64,000 bases of DNA from Paenibacillus sp. YYML68 (GTDB lineage Bacteria; Bacillota; Bacilli; Paenibacillales; NBRC-103111). The stretch covers positions 3,450,501-3,514,500 of the forward strand of contig NZ_BQYI01000001.1 of the NCBI RefSeq assembly GCF_027923405.1, written 5' to 3'. The notes under the pieces are model-generated. The model was not told where the DNA came from. It worked only from the letters and a program-made list of their open reading frames with translations, and did no database searches. Numbering within the stretch: position 1 is the first letter of the stretch; every line of letters begins with the position of its first letter. Positions 53,016-61,268 of the stretch are shown piece after piece. Both the position numbers and the translations under genes were made by a program.

Positions 53016-53963
53016 CTATACAATGCCTTGCAGATGATGCAGTATTTCAGCAGCCCGGTGCTTGTACGTATGGTTGTCGTATACGAACTGCTGGCCTTGC
53101 CGACGAATCTTATCCATCTCCTCGGGACGGTTGCGGTAATACGTATACAGCTCCTCCGTCTGCTCAGGCGATTGCGACCATACGAGATGAACATGATTCT
53201 GGAACATTGCTTCGATCGCTGTTGTATGCTGAGTGAAAAAAAATCCTCCACAGCCGAGCACCTCGAATGTGCGCATCGCCTGCATCGTTCTTGAGCCGTT
53301 GATGCTGTGTACCCCTAGAATAAACTTTGCCGAAGCACACATATCCGGCATTTTGTCGTAAGAGAGATAGCCCTTGTACGCGTGAGGAGGAACGACGAAA
53401 GATATTTTGCCATTCACCCAATTCTCATCCCCATAGAACGCGATATCCCATCCATTACGCAGCGCCGGTCGAAACATCGAATCGTAACCGACCTTGCGGT
53501 TCTGATGCACATCATAGTTATTCCCGAAGAACACGAGCTCATGAGCGAGCTCGGGGACTGCCGCACCTGTTCGATGATATTGCGGTGAGCACGCGAACGG
53601 TATGCATAAGCTCCGCACCCCTGCAGGCTGATACACCTGTTCAATAAATTCCTCATAGGTCGTTAAGGTCAGTACCGAGCGCTTGGCATAATGAAGAGAC
53701 ATTTGTGGAGCAATCGGGTCTTCAATAGCCCAGTACACATGCGGCAACGACGTCTGATCAATCAACGCAGCGATAGACTCCTCCCGTCCAACACCGCCTT
53801 CAGTAAACAATAAATCCGGCTTGAATTGCTCCACTCTTTGCAGCATCCGTTCCAGCTTCTGATCACCGGGCACCACATACTCCACCGAGTGGCCGAGCTC
53901 CATGAAGCCTCTGGCCATCCCATGTGTAATAATCGGTGCCGAATTCAAGAACAAGATCCGCAT
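53016..53963 (-). CDS. CgeB-like glycosyltransferase (spore surface)
   Basis: The protein has 315 residues. It opens MRILFLNSAPIITHGMARGFMELGHSVEY, then YWAIEDPIAP and CIPFACSPQYH. The CgeB-type C terminus is INGSRTMQAMRTFEVLGCGGFFFTQHT, where the acidic Glu and glycine run bind the nucleotide sugar. CgeB proteins act in the mother cell on the spore crust in Bacillus. The ATG follows AAGGAGCG. It is divergent from a glycosyltransferase/coat-protein operon. Confidence 0.88.
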   Translation of the reverse strand: MRILFLNSAPIITHGMARGFMELGHSVEYVVPGDQKLERMLQRVEQFKPDLLFTEGGVGREESIAALIDQTSLPHVYWAIEDPIAPQMSLHYAKRSVLTLTTYEEFIEQVYQPAGVRSLCIPFACSPQYHRTGAAVPELAHELVFFGNNYDVHQNRKVGYDSMFRPALRNGWDIAFYGDENWVNGKISFVVPPHAYKGYLSYDKMPDMCASAKFILGVHSINGSRTMQAMRTFEVLGCGGFFFTQHTTAIEAMFQNHVHLVWSQSPEQTEELYTYYRNRPEEMDKIRRQGQQFVYDNHTYKHRAAEILHHLQGIV

Positions 53964-54214
53964 TCCGTCACGCTCCTTCTTATGCTGTTTGAATAGACGA
54001 TCATAGGTTTACTCGTAACCACTTGGATAAACCTACCAAATAAAATATGTAAGAGCTCCCCCTCGTGCGAAAGTCAATCGCCCGGTTTCATTACTGAACG
54101 CCTGAAATCCATGAAAAATGGGTTGGCACACAATCCCCAGACCGCACGTGCACATACAGTACTAATGTCGTTGCAAGCCATTATTTACTAAAACAACCGA
54201 AAGGCGGTGATCAT

Positions 54215-55258
54215 TTGCTGCAAGCGCCTATTACGATCGTATACCCTCCTGCGATTGACTATCAATTTATGCACCAGCGTCCACAGCAGATGATGAAGGC
54301 TCTGGCCCAAGCCGGAGCACATGTGTTATTTATGAATCCAGCTAACCTGTTCCCGCAAGCGGAGGATGTTTATCAGCCCTTTCCTGAGCTTCCTAATTTC
54401 TTAGTGCTCCACGAATCTGTTGATTACAAGCCGTATGTAAAAGGCAAGCTCGTCCTATGGTGTGCGGTCAATCAGCTTCCGTTCCTACAGAAGCATCCAC
54501 ATGACCTATCAGTCTTCGACTCATGCGATCTGGCATCCGATGAATTCTCGGCGTGGAAGGAGCTCGTGCCACTTATGGAGAAGCATACGCAGCTGACCTT
54601 CGCCTCCTCTTCAGCTATTTATGCCGAACACACGAAGCGTGGCATTGATACCGTCTTATTGCCTAATGGTGCCGATTATGAGCATTTTGAGGTTGCATTG
54701 AATCGAATGCAGCGACCTGCTGACCTGCCTGACACACAAGGCAAGCCGCTAGTTGGCTATTACGGAGCGATCTACACCTGGATGGATTTGGAGCTCGTCT
54801 ACTCCATTGCGGATCATTATCCCACTGTCCTGATCGGCTCGAATTGCCTGTACAATCGCGAAGTCAGTCACCCTAATGTCACCATGCTCGATATGAAGCC
54901 TTATGCACTGCTGCCCTCGTATTTAAGCTGGTTCGACGTTGCCATTATTCCATTCAAGCTCTCTCCCATGATCGCAGGCTGCGATCCAGTCAAATTCTAC
55001 GAATACATGTCCGCCGGCAAGCCGGTCGTCGCTTCTGAGATGGCAGAATTGCGAAGATTCGACTCATATGTCTACTTCGCTCATAAAGACAATGCACCAG
55101 CCATTGTCGCTCAAGCTTTGGCAGAGCACAACGACCTACAGGCCAAGCGCAGACACGCACTGGCCAGCAAGCACTCCTGGCGTAACCGCGGTACTTGTGC
55201 ACTGGCCCATATCGTGAGAAAACTAGAAGAACGAGACAAAGGAGAGCGTACATCTTGA
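54215..55258 (+). CDS. GT4-like glycosyltransferase
   Basis: The protein has 347 residues. TTG start at 54215 is preceded by AAGGCGGTGAT. The GT-B fold is shown by YPPAIDYQFMHQRPQQMMKALA at the N terminus, VGYYGAIYTWMDLELVYSIADHYP and VKFYEYMSAGKPVVAS, the last being the nucleotide-sugar site with its Glu. This DYxFMxQRPQxM start is frequent in spore-surface transferases. Its 3' end overlaps the coat-like gene by four bases, so the two are coupled. A CATA-TA box (54153-54161) would fit a late mother-cell sigma factor but is unproven. Confidence 0.88.
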   Translation: MLQAPITIVYPPAIDYQFMHQRPQQMMKALAQAGAHVLFMNPANLFPQAEDVYQPFPELPNFLVLHESVDYKPYVKGKLVLWCAVNQLPFLQKHPHDLSVFDSCDLASDEFSAWKELVPLMEKHTQLTFASSSAIYAEHTKRGIDTVLLPNGADYEHFEVALNRMQRPADLPDTQGKPLVGYYGAIYTWMDLELVYSIADHYPTVLIGSNCLYNREVSHPNVTMLDMKPYALLPSYLSWFDVAIIPFKLSPMIAGCDPVKFYEYMSAGKPVVASEMAELRRFDSYVYFAHKDNAPAIVAQALAEHNDLQAKRRHALASKHSWRNRGTCALAHIVRKLEERDKGERTS

Positions 55259-55830
55259 GTAACATAACATTAACGAAATCAGCAAGCTGTGATAAGCCAG
55301 TGATCAAAATTAAGGTTAAAGTAAAATGTCCGAAGAAAGCAGCGAAGCCACCCGTTTTGCAAAAAAAGAAGTACTGTGTATCGAAGAAAAAACATTCCTG
55401 CTCTTCTACTGCGGGAACTCTCCGTCAGCAGTTCATGCGTATTATCAATGAAATACGGGCAGACCTTAGAGCCGTATGGAGCACGTTCTCCCAATACGAA
55501 GTGCGACTTCTGCACTGGCAAGGGCAAGTACAGCAGCTGCAAGCCGAATCCGCACAAAAAAATGACGCGATTAACAGCCTGACGTCGTCCATTGCACAGC
55601 TAACCCATGCCTACGAAGAGCTTCGCCAGGAGTTGAACAATCAAAGCGATGAAGAAGGGGCGTATCGCTCCGTATTGACTCCGCGCATCGGCACGACCAT
55701 TACAGTCGATACAGATGCAGGTACGATCACGGGCTTACTCATCGCCGTTGGCCTAAACTTTATCCAGGTCAAGGAGCCTTCCGGCGCCGATGTATTCATT
55801 CCGTTCGATGCCATTAACTTTATCAGCTAA
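55255..55830 (+). CDS. Spore-coat-like protein with Lys/Cys-rich N terminus and coiled coil
   Basis: The protein has 191 residues and starts with TTG at 55255 behind AAAGGAGAG. The first 50 residues are rich in Lys and Cys (IKIKVKVKCPKKAAKPP, KKKYCVSKKKHSC). A coiled coil follows (QVQQLQAESAQKND and on). The last 50 residues form a β-rich domain (GTTITVDTDAGTITGLLIAVG, FIQVKEPSGADVFIPFD) like the DUF2642-type domains of coat proteins. This architecture and its overlap with a glycosyltransferase suggest a cross-linked, glycosylated spore surface protein. The family assignment is inference. Confidence 0.75.
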   Translation: MSNITLTKSASCDKPVIKIKVKVKCPKKAAKPPVLQKKKYCVSKKKHSCSSTAGTLRQQFMRIINEIRADLRAVWSTFSQYEVRLLHWQGQVQQLQAESAQKNDAINSLTSSIAQLTHAYEELRQELNNQSDEEGAYRSVLTPRIGTTITVDTDAGTITGLLIAVGLNFIQVKEPSGADVFIPFDAINFIS

Positions 55831-55884
55831 CAGCCTCTCGAAATCCGTAATACATGTATATCATCTCAATATGGAGGTACTCTC

Positions 55885-56085
55885 ATGGATTTATTTCAAG
55901 CTTTACAAGTGTGTATCGGCTTAACCGTCGAAATCTACCAAGCTACGCAAATGCTGACCGGTGTTCTCTTAGTGTCGGAGCCAGGCTACTGTACCATTCA
56001 AGTAAACAGCAACGCGTACACACCAGGCGCGACCGTTACGATCTTTACAGATCAAATTGAATTCATTCGGGTAGTTCCTGCCTAA
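55885..56085 (+). CDS. Small coat-like protein, 66 residues
   Basis: ATG 55885 follows ATGGAGGTACTC. The sequence (LVSEPGYCTIQVNSNAYTP, GATVTIFTDQIEFIRVVPA) is β-rich and echoes the last domain of the preceding protein. It is likely a small spore coat or crust component. It has no signal peptide and one or two Cys. Confidence 0.7.
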   Translation: MDLFQALQVCIGLTVEIYQATQMLTGVLLVSEPGYCTIQVNSNAYTPGATVTIFTDQIEFIRVVPA

Positions 56086-56107
56086 TAAGCGAAGGGACTG
56101 TCAGCTG

Positions 56108-57397
56108 TCATTGATCGAGCTCGCTCAGGAACAACTGCTTCCAGCTGTCATACAGAGCATGATGACGATGCGTGATGCTGTTCTGTCTTAATCTGCGGTG
56201 ATAGAGCACGCGGTTAATTGAAGCAGCAGGAGCTGCTTGCAGGAGCCTGCCGATCATCTGAAAATCTTCATACAGCCTTCCGCCTTGCGGCCCTGTGTGC
56301 CACCAGCCGGACAGCTCCTTCAATGCTGCCACACGATAACATCTGGGGGCAAGCGGTTCGGCTCGGTCCAGGAGTTGCTTGAGCGGGAGGGGATTGGCAA
56401 GAGGTGCTGCTCCTTGATAGATCGTCGCTGCCCCCTGCTCAAGCCAATTGAAGTGCCGGGCGAACAAGAAGCCGGCTTGCGGATGAAGTAACGCCGCAGC
56501 CTCGAGCTCCGACAAGCAGTCGGCTGTCAGCCAATCATCTGCATCTAATTCAAGAAGCCACGAGCCGCGTGCATGGGAGAGAGCCGTGTTCAGACTTGCA
56601 GCTTTTCCGCTATTGGTAGAATGCCTTAGCAGCTTGATGGAAGGATGACTTGCATAGGGCATGAGCTCCTCGTATGTACCGTCTGTAGAGCCATCATCCA
56701 TGAGCAACAGCTCCCAGCAGCGGAGCTTCTGTGCCAGTACACTTCGAATCGCCCAATGCACATATTGACGATCATTGTACGTGCAGATCACGACTGTAAT
56801 AAGAGGCGGCCGCTCGTCTGATACTAGTGGAACCAAGGAGGCCGACAGCAGAGGCTGAAGAAGACGCCATTCCTCATCCAGTCTTCTCCATCTTCGAATC
56901 GGAGCCTTCGATGGCAGGTAGCTACCTGTGCGTAGCACCTCGCCCTTCCAACTGGACGAGACGCGATACTGTATATCCTTCAGTACGTAGCGCTCAAAGG
57001 GCAGCGCACACACTGCAGCCAACGTATGAAGCCCTTGCTGCGAGGCGCTGGGACGAAGTAATATCTCTCTTCTCCATACGGCAGGACCTCTCGCTTCCTT
57101 AAGAGACTCTGAACCGGGATCATGTACAGACTGAAGATGAATGTACCCGCAGCTATCCGGCATCCTCTGCAATAAATCACTTAGCTCCAAGCGAAAGTCT
57201 CGCTCTAGTCGTTCGCCAGCAAACAGAATCATGATATAGTCAGACTCCGGATGGTCGGAAGCAGCGCGCTGCAATAAATCCTCGAAAGCATGATCAGCAG
57301 TAAGGATTCGAGCCTCAGGATATAATTGACGTGCGCAGTCTTCCGTCCATCTCGCATATAACGATTCTTGATCAGGATTTAATACGATAATGAGCAC
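56108..57397 (-). CDS. GT2-family glycosyltransferase with extra N-terminal domain
   Basis: The protein has 429 residues and GTG start at 57397 behind GGAGGGG. The GT-A domain begins near residue 200: PLITVVICTYNDRQYVHWAIRSVL, then LLMDDGSTDGT, GSWLLELDADDWLTADC (DxD-type metal site) and PLKQLLDRAEPLAPRCYRVAAL. The first 200 residues (SDYIMILFAGERLERDF and on) look like a degenerate second GT domain. It lies between coat-like and sulfotransferase genes on the opposite strand and likely adds sugars to the spore surface. Confidence 0.88.
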   Translation of the reverse strand: MLIIVLNPDQESLYARWTEDCARQLYPEARILTADHAFEDLLQRAASDHPESDYIMILFAGERLERDFRLELSDLLQRMPDSCGYIHLQSVHDPGSESLKEARGPAVWRREILLRPSASQQGLHTLAAVCALPFERYVLKDIQYRVSSSWKGEVLRTGSYLPSKAPIRRWRRLDEEWRLLQPLLSASLVPLVSDERPPLITVVICTYNDRQYVHWAIRSVLAQKLRCWELLLMDDGSTDGTYEELMPYASHPSIKLLRHSTNSGKAASLNTALSHARGSWLLELDADDWLTADCLSELEAAALLHPQAGFLFARHFNWLEQGAATIYQGAAPLANPLPLKQLLDRAEPLAPRCYRVAALKELSGWWHTGPQGGRLYEDFQMIGRLLQAAPAASINRVLYHRRLRQNSITHRHHALYDSWKQLFLSELDQ

Positions 57398-57503
57398 GAT
57401 CTCCCCTCCTCCTTTCCAGGATTTCGCCTACAGAGCTTCACCACGTCAAGATAGTATATGCATAGACGCGCTTGTCGTTACTATAGGCACAAGGAGGGTT
57501 CCA

Positions 57504-58280
57504 ATGAAAACAGATATGAACCATGAGCCGATTCAGCTCATCATCGCTGCTGCGGCCCATCGCTCAGGTTCCACATTGCTGCAGCGCATATGTAATCATA
57601 GGGAGAAAACCTTAATCTGGGGCGAGCACGGCGGAGTGCTGCAGCAGTTTGTTGACATATATGGCTCTCTAGAGCACTATGCGGTGAACGGGAGCCCAGA
57701 GCGCAATTCCTTCTTCAGCAGCGAAGCTAATGCTAGAAGCGGTCTATGGATCGCGAATATGTCACCAGAGCTGTCCGACGTGACACGGGCTGTTACAAGC
57801 TCCGTTCATGCGCTATTTTCTACTCTCTATGCCCACTCACCAGACGGAAGTAGCTATGATACGGTTGGCTTCAAGGAAGTGCGCTATGGACCAGACGAGC
57901 TTCGGCTGTTCCGCATGTGCTTTCCGAACGCTTGGATATTACTACTTGTTCGTCGACCTGAAGACACTTATGCGAGCGCGCCTCATTGGTATGAGAAGAT
58001 CGAGGACTTAACGGATAAGTGGAATAAGAACGCCGCATTCTACCACACCTTCGCCCAGCACGATGCACGCACGTTGCTTGTAACCTATGAAGCCCTTATT
58101 GAACAAGAGGAGCTCCTGCTAGAGAAGCTGTCTCGTGTCATCCAAGTGCCTGTAGCAGATATTAAGAAGATTCTTCAACTGAAAGTCGGAAGCTTTCGCA
58201 CCAAAGACCTGTCATCGGACATTGCCGAACAAATTCGTCATAGATGTCAAGTGACGATGAGACTGTTCGATTACAAGTAG
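57504..58280 (+). CDS. PAPS-dependent sulfotransferase
   Basis: The protein has 258 residues. ATG 57504 follows CAAGGAGGG. AAAHRSGSTLLQRI is the 5'-phosphosulfate-binding loop. LLLVRRPEDTYASAPHWYE carries the 3'-phosphate-binding Arg and Ser. It transfers sulfate from PAPS to a hydroxyl or amine of a glycan, protein or lipid. The next gene encodes APS kinase, which makes PAPS, so donor supply and transfer are linked. The gene sits in a spore-surface glycosylation cluster. Confidence 0.9.
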   Translation: MKTDMNHEPIQLIIAAAAHRSGSTLLQRICNHREKTLIWGEHGGVLQQFVDIYGSLEHYAVNGSPERNSFFSSEANARSGLWIANMSPELSDVTRAVTSSVHALFSTLYAHSPDGSSYDTVGFKEVRYGPDELRLFRMCFPNAWILLLVRRPEDTYASAPHWYEKIEDLTDKWNKNAAFYHTFAQHDARTLLVTYEALIEQEELLLEKLSRVIQVPVADIKKILQLKVGSFRTKDLSSDIAEQIRHRCQVTMRLFDYK

Positions 58281-58296
58281 AGGAGGCAGATAGACG

Positions 58297-58884
58297 ATGA
58301 CATCAAGAGAACGACGAGTAGCCTCGAGAGAGCGGCATGCTGTAACTGGGGGAAAAGGAATTGCAGTGTGGCTGACTGGCCTGTCCGGAGCAGGTAAGAG
58401 CACGATCGCCTACGCAGTCGAAAAGCAGCTCATCTTGACAGGCACACTGGCGTATGTACTCGACGGGGATGTGCTGCGTACTGGATTGAATAAGGGACTC
58501 GGCTACACGCCCGAAGACCGGCAAGAAAATGTAAGACGGATCGGCGAGGTCGCACGACTGTTCACCGATGCCGGGCTGATCGTGCTGATCGCCTCCATCT
58601 CCCCTTCGAGGGCAGATCGGGCCCATGTACGTTCCATGTTCGAGCCGAGTACATTTATAGAAGTATTCGTCGATTGTCCGATCGACGAATGCGAGCGAAG
58701 AGATCCGAAGGGACTGTACAAGCGGGCCCGTGCCGGAGAGATCGCGCAATTCACCGGTATTTCGGCACCTTATGAGCCCCCGCTTAAGCCCGAACTGAAG
58801 ATCTATTCCTCCATGTGGTCATTAGAGCGGTGCTGTGCAGAAATAATAGCCTATATCGAGGCTGCTCGGTCAACCGCGTTATAG
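58297..58884 (+). CDS. cysC: Adenylylsulfate (APS) kinase
   Basis: The protein has 195 residues. The P-loop GLSGAGKST is at 28-36. DGDVLRTGLNKGLGYTPEDR, ENVRRIGEVARLF, IASISPSRADR and PKGLYKRARAGEI are the complete CysC motifs. It phosphorylates APS to PAPS. It lies 16 bases after the sulfotransferase gene, behind AGAGGAGG, with no ATP sulfurylase or PAPS reductase near. It therefore appears to serve sulfation rather than sulfate assimilation. Confidence 0.96.
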   Translation: MTSRERRVASRERHAVTGGKGIAVWLTGLSGAGKSTIAYAVEKQLILTGTLAYVLDGDVLRTGLNKGLGYTPEDRQENVRRIGEVARLFTDAGLIVLIASISPSRADRAHVRSMFEPSTFIEVFVDCPIDECERRDPKGLYKRARAGEIAQFTGISAPYEPPLKPELKIYSSMWSLERCCAEIIAYIEAARSTAL

Positions 58885-58949
58885 AGGGGCGATCGGCGGT
58901 GTTGGCGTCGATTGTGCGATCAAGCTCGACGCGACTTGGACGAAGATGA

Positions 58950-58996
58950 AGAAGCTTCTTGACCTCCATTGCGGAGAATCAGGAAGCTTCTCTTTT
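58950..58996 (+). terminator. Terminator of the sulfotransferase-cysC operon
   Basis: AGAAGCTTCTT pairs with AGGAAGCTTCT around a loop of about 20 bases and is followed by CTTTT. Confidence 0.75.
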
Positions 58997-59051
58997 ATCC
59001 ACTGTTAACTTTCCAGAGAACCACCCTAGACACTAATTAACGGCAGCTCCC

Positions 59052-61184
59052 TTACGGCTCCATACCCCACACCAGCTCACCGTTCTTATACACCGTCACC
59101 TTGTTCCAGCTCGTATACGAAGTCTTCGTTCCATCATAGGAATAGTCGTTCGTCTCGTCGAGATTCGACCAGTCGGAGCTCGCCATGCGAAGCTGAATGT
59201 CTCCAGTCTGTCCGCCTGCTGCGATCGAACCCGCTCCAGCCGCAAAGCTCAACTCGACATAGCTGTCCGTGATTGTGCGTTGAATATGCTGTCCACCCAC
59301 TTGCGCCCAGTCGATCCAGGAGCTCATCGCTGCGCTTCCATCCTTCGTGAAGTAATAGCGGATCTTCAGATCGCTCAACGCGACAGGAGTTGTTCCCGTA
59401 TTCTTCACATTAAACTGCGGCTTCATCTGACTGTCCATTGCGTTCGTATCGCCCGCACGGTACTGCAGCACGATATTGCCTAGTGGAGGCGGCGGTGTTG
59501 TGGTCGACTTCGGCGTTGCGCTCACCTGCTGCGAGTTCGCGCTCTCACCGGCACTGTTCACCGCACTGACCACATAATAGTACGTCTTGTCGTTCACAAG
59601 ACCCGTATTCACGAAGCTCGTTGCACTAACACCTGTTGCTACAGCGACGTATGGACCGCCAGCCGTCTCCGAACGCTTCACTATATAAGTAACTGCACCG
59701 CTGACTGTGCCCCAGCTGATCGACGCTTGTGCGTTGCCTGCAGTTGCAGCTACACCCGTCGGCGCTGCTGGCTTCACTGGACCCGGGTCAGTCGGATTAC
59801 CGCCAGGAACAACTGGATAAGCATTCTGAACGAGCATCACGAACTGATCATGGAACCAGTGGCCTGCTAATGGAGCATTCGGCAATGCACCTGACATGAC
59901 GCCCTCTGGCGTCTTATAGGTAGGATCACACATGCGGTCGAAGCCTTTACCTTCATCGTTCGGAATTGCCGAGCTGGCTCCGTCGGACTCTCCCGGCGGC
60001 TTCACCCAGACGAGGGCATCAAGATGACTGCCGTATGCCGATGGAGCGGCCTGTGGCGGCATACCCAACCCTGAACCTGATACGTTGCACCACAAACCGC
60101 GATGGTCACGGCGGTCAACGCGACCTGAATTCACGTAGCTGTTGATGTCCGAGCCCGATGCCCCAGTTGGACGGTTCGGACCTCCCCAGCCGTTACGCGA
60201 CGTATCGATCAGGAAGCCCGTGCCCGCAGGCCAGCCTGCATCAACGAAGTCTTGATACAATGCAGCGGTGAAGTCTGCCTCATCGAAGTAGCTGTTCCAT
60301 TCGTAGAACTTAGAGGAACGAATCGGCTGTCCACCGATCGTGAGCGTCGGGTCCGTCAAATTCGGTTCAACAAGAGGTGTTGTATTCGAAGTATTCGTAA
60401 CGAAGCCGTCTACGCTAGCGAAGCCCGCCTTCGTGCCCTTGGCCATATTCGTGTACAGCTGCACCGTGCCTTTGCGATTGTTGTCCCAGCCGAGCCAGCC
60501 GGAATGCCCGATATCGAGGTACGTGTACACATTCGGAATCGCATGCAGCTTATCCAGCGCATACTGAACACCTGCCATATAGATGCCGGAGGAAGCAGCC
60601 TGCGCGCATCTCTGATCGCTCAGGTTCGTTACCAGATTCGGCAAGCTGTCCGGCTCAATAATCGTGACGATACGAATATCCTGATATTTCGGATTGGCAA
60701 GTACTTTGATAATCTCATCGATATACTCTGTTTTGTAGGTGTTCAAGCCTTGCTGTGTTAGAGGAAGCTCGCCATTGGACGCGAGCGCGTGGCAATCCCG
60801 TCCCGGCAAGTTATAGATGACGAACTGCGCCGTGATCGGTGTGCCAGGCTTCTTCTGTGCAAGCACTGCGTCCATATGCTCTTTCAAACTGAGACGACCT
60901 GCATTGACCGCACCGCCATGAATGGCCGCCCGGCGATCCAGCCATACTGCCGTCGGATACGACTTGATCGTATTCATCTGAGCCTTCAGTGAGGCATCGC
61001 TGACCTGGGCAATGGACGTATCGATCAGGGCGGCATAATCCGGATTGATGTAGGCGGTCGCTCCAAGGAACGGGTTTTCGACATGCGCCTCAGCGGCAAC
61101 AACCGATTGCTGACCTACCAAGCTTGCCGACATGGCAGCGAGACAGAGAACCGTCGTTAATTTACGTTTCATACGATTGAACAT
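59052..61184 (-). CDS. GH6 cellulase with FN3 and CBM3 domains
   Basis: The protein has 710 residues. ATG 61184 lies eight bases after GAGGAG. A Sec signal peptide ends near VVAAEAH. The GH6 domain covers about 35-450: NPFLGATAYINPDYAA, QFVIYNLPGRDCHALASNGE, VTIIEPDSLPNLV (catalytic Asp region), YLDIGHSGWLGW and WVKPPGESDG. One FN3 module follows, then a CBM3 (GNIVLQYRAGDTNAMDSQMK to WGMEP). Bacterial GH6 enzymes of this size with such loops are usually cellobiohydrolases acting from the non-reducing end. It is downstream of the GH48 gene in one operon. Confidence 0.94.
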   Translation of the reverse strand: MFNRMKRKLTTVLCLAAMSASLVGQQSVVAAEAHVENPFLGATAYINPDYAALIDTSIAQVSDASLKAQMNTIKSYPTAVWLDRRAAIHGGAVNAGRLSLKEHMDAVLAQKKPGTPITAQFVIYNLPGRDCHALASNGELPLTQQGLNTYKTEYIDEIIKVLANPKYQDIRIVTIIEPDSLPNLVTNLSDQRCAQAASSGIYMAGVQYALDKLHAIPNVYTYLDIGHSGWLGWDNNRKGTVQLYTNMAKGTKAGFASVDGFVTNTSNTTPLVEPNLTDPTLTIGGQPIRSSKFYEWNSYFDEADFTAALYQDFVDAGWPAGTGFLIDTSRNGWGGPNRPTGASGSDINSYVNSGRVDRRDHRGLWCNVSGSGLGMPPQAAPSAYGSHLDALVWVKPPGESDGASSAIPNDEGKGFDRMCDPTYKTPEGVMSGALPNAPLAGHWFHDQFVMLVQNAYPVVPGGNPTDPGPVKPAAPTGVAATAGNAQASISWGTVSGAVTYIVKRSETAGGPYVAVATGVSATSFVNTGLVNDKTYYYVVSAVNSAGESANSQQVSATPKSTTTPPPPLGNIVLQYRAGDTNAMDSQMKPQFNVKNTGTTPVALSDLKIRYYFTKDGSAAMSSWIDWAQVGGQHIQRTITDSYVELSFAAGAGSIAAGGQTGDIQLRMASSDWSNLDETNDYSYDGTKTSYTSWNKVTVYKNGELVWGMEP

Positions 61185-61268
61185 CTAATCAGCTCCTCAT
61201 CATCTTATTATAAGTGTTAATGGTGCTGCTTCAGCGCCACTGACGCCTTCGTTCCGATTAACGTGCGA

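Noticed and set aside
53016-58884. Capsule or O-antigen type cluster
   Set aside because: No flippase, polymerase or chain-length gene is present, while CgeB-like and coat-like proteins point to the spore surface.
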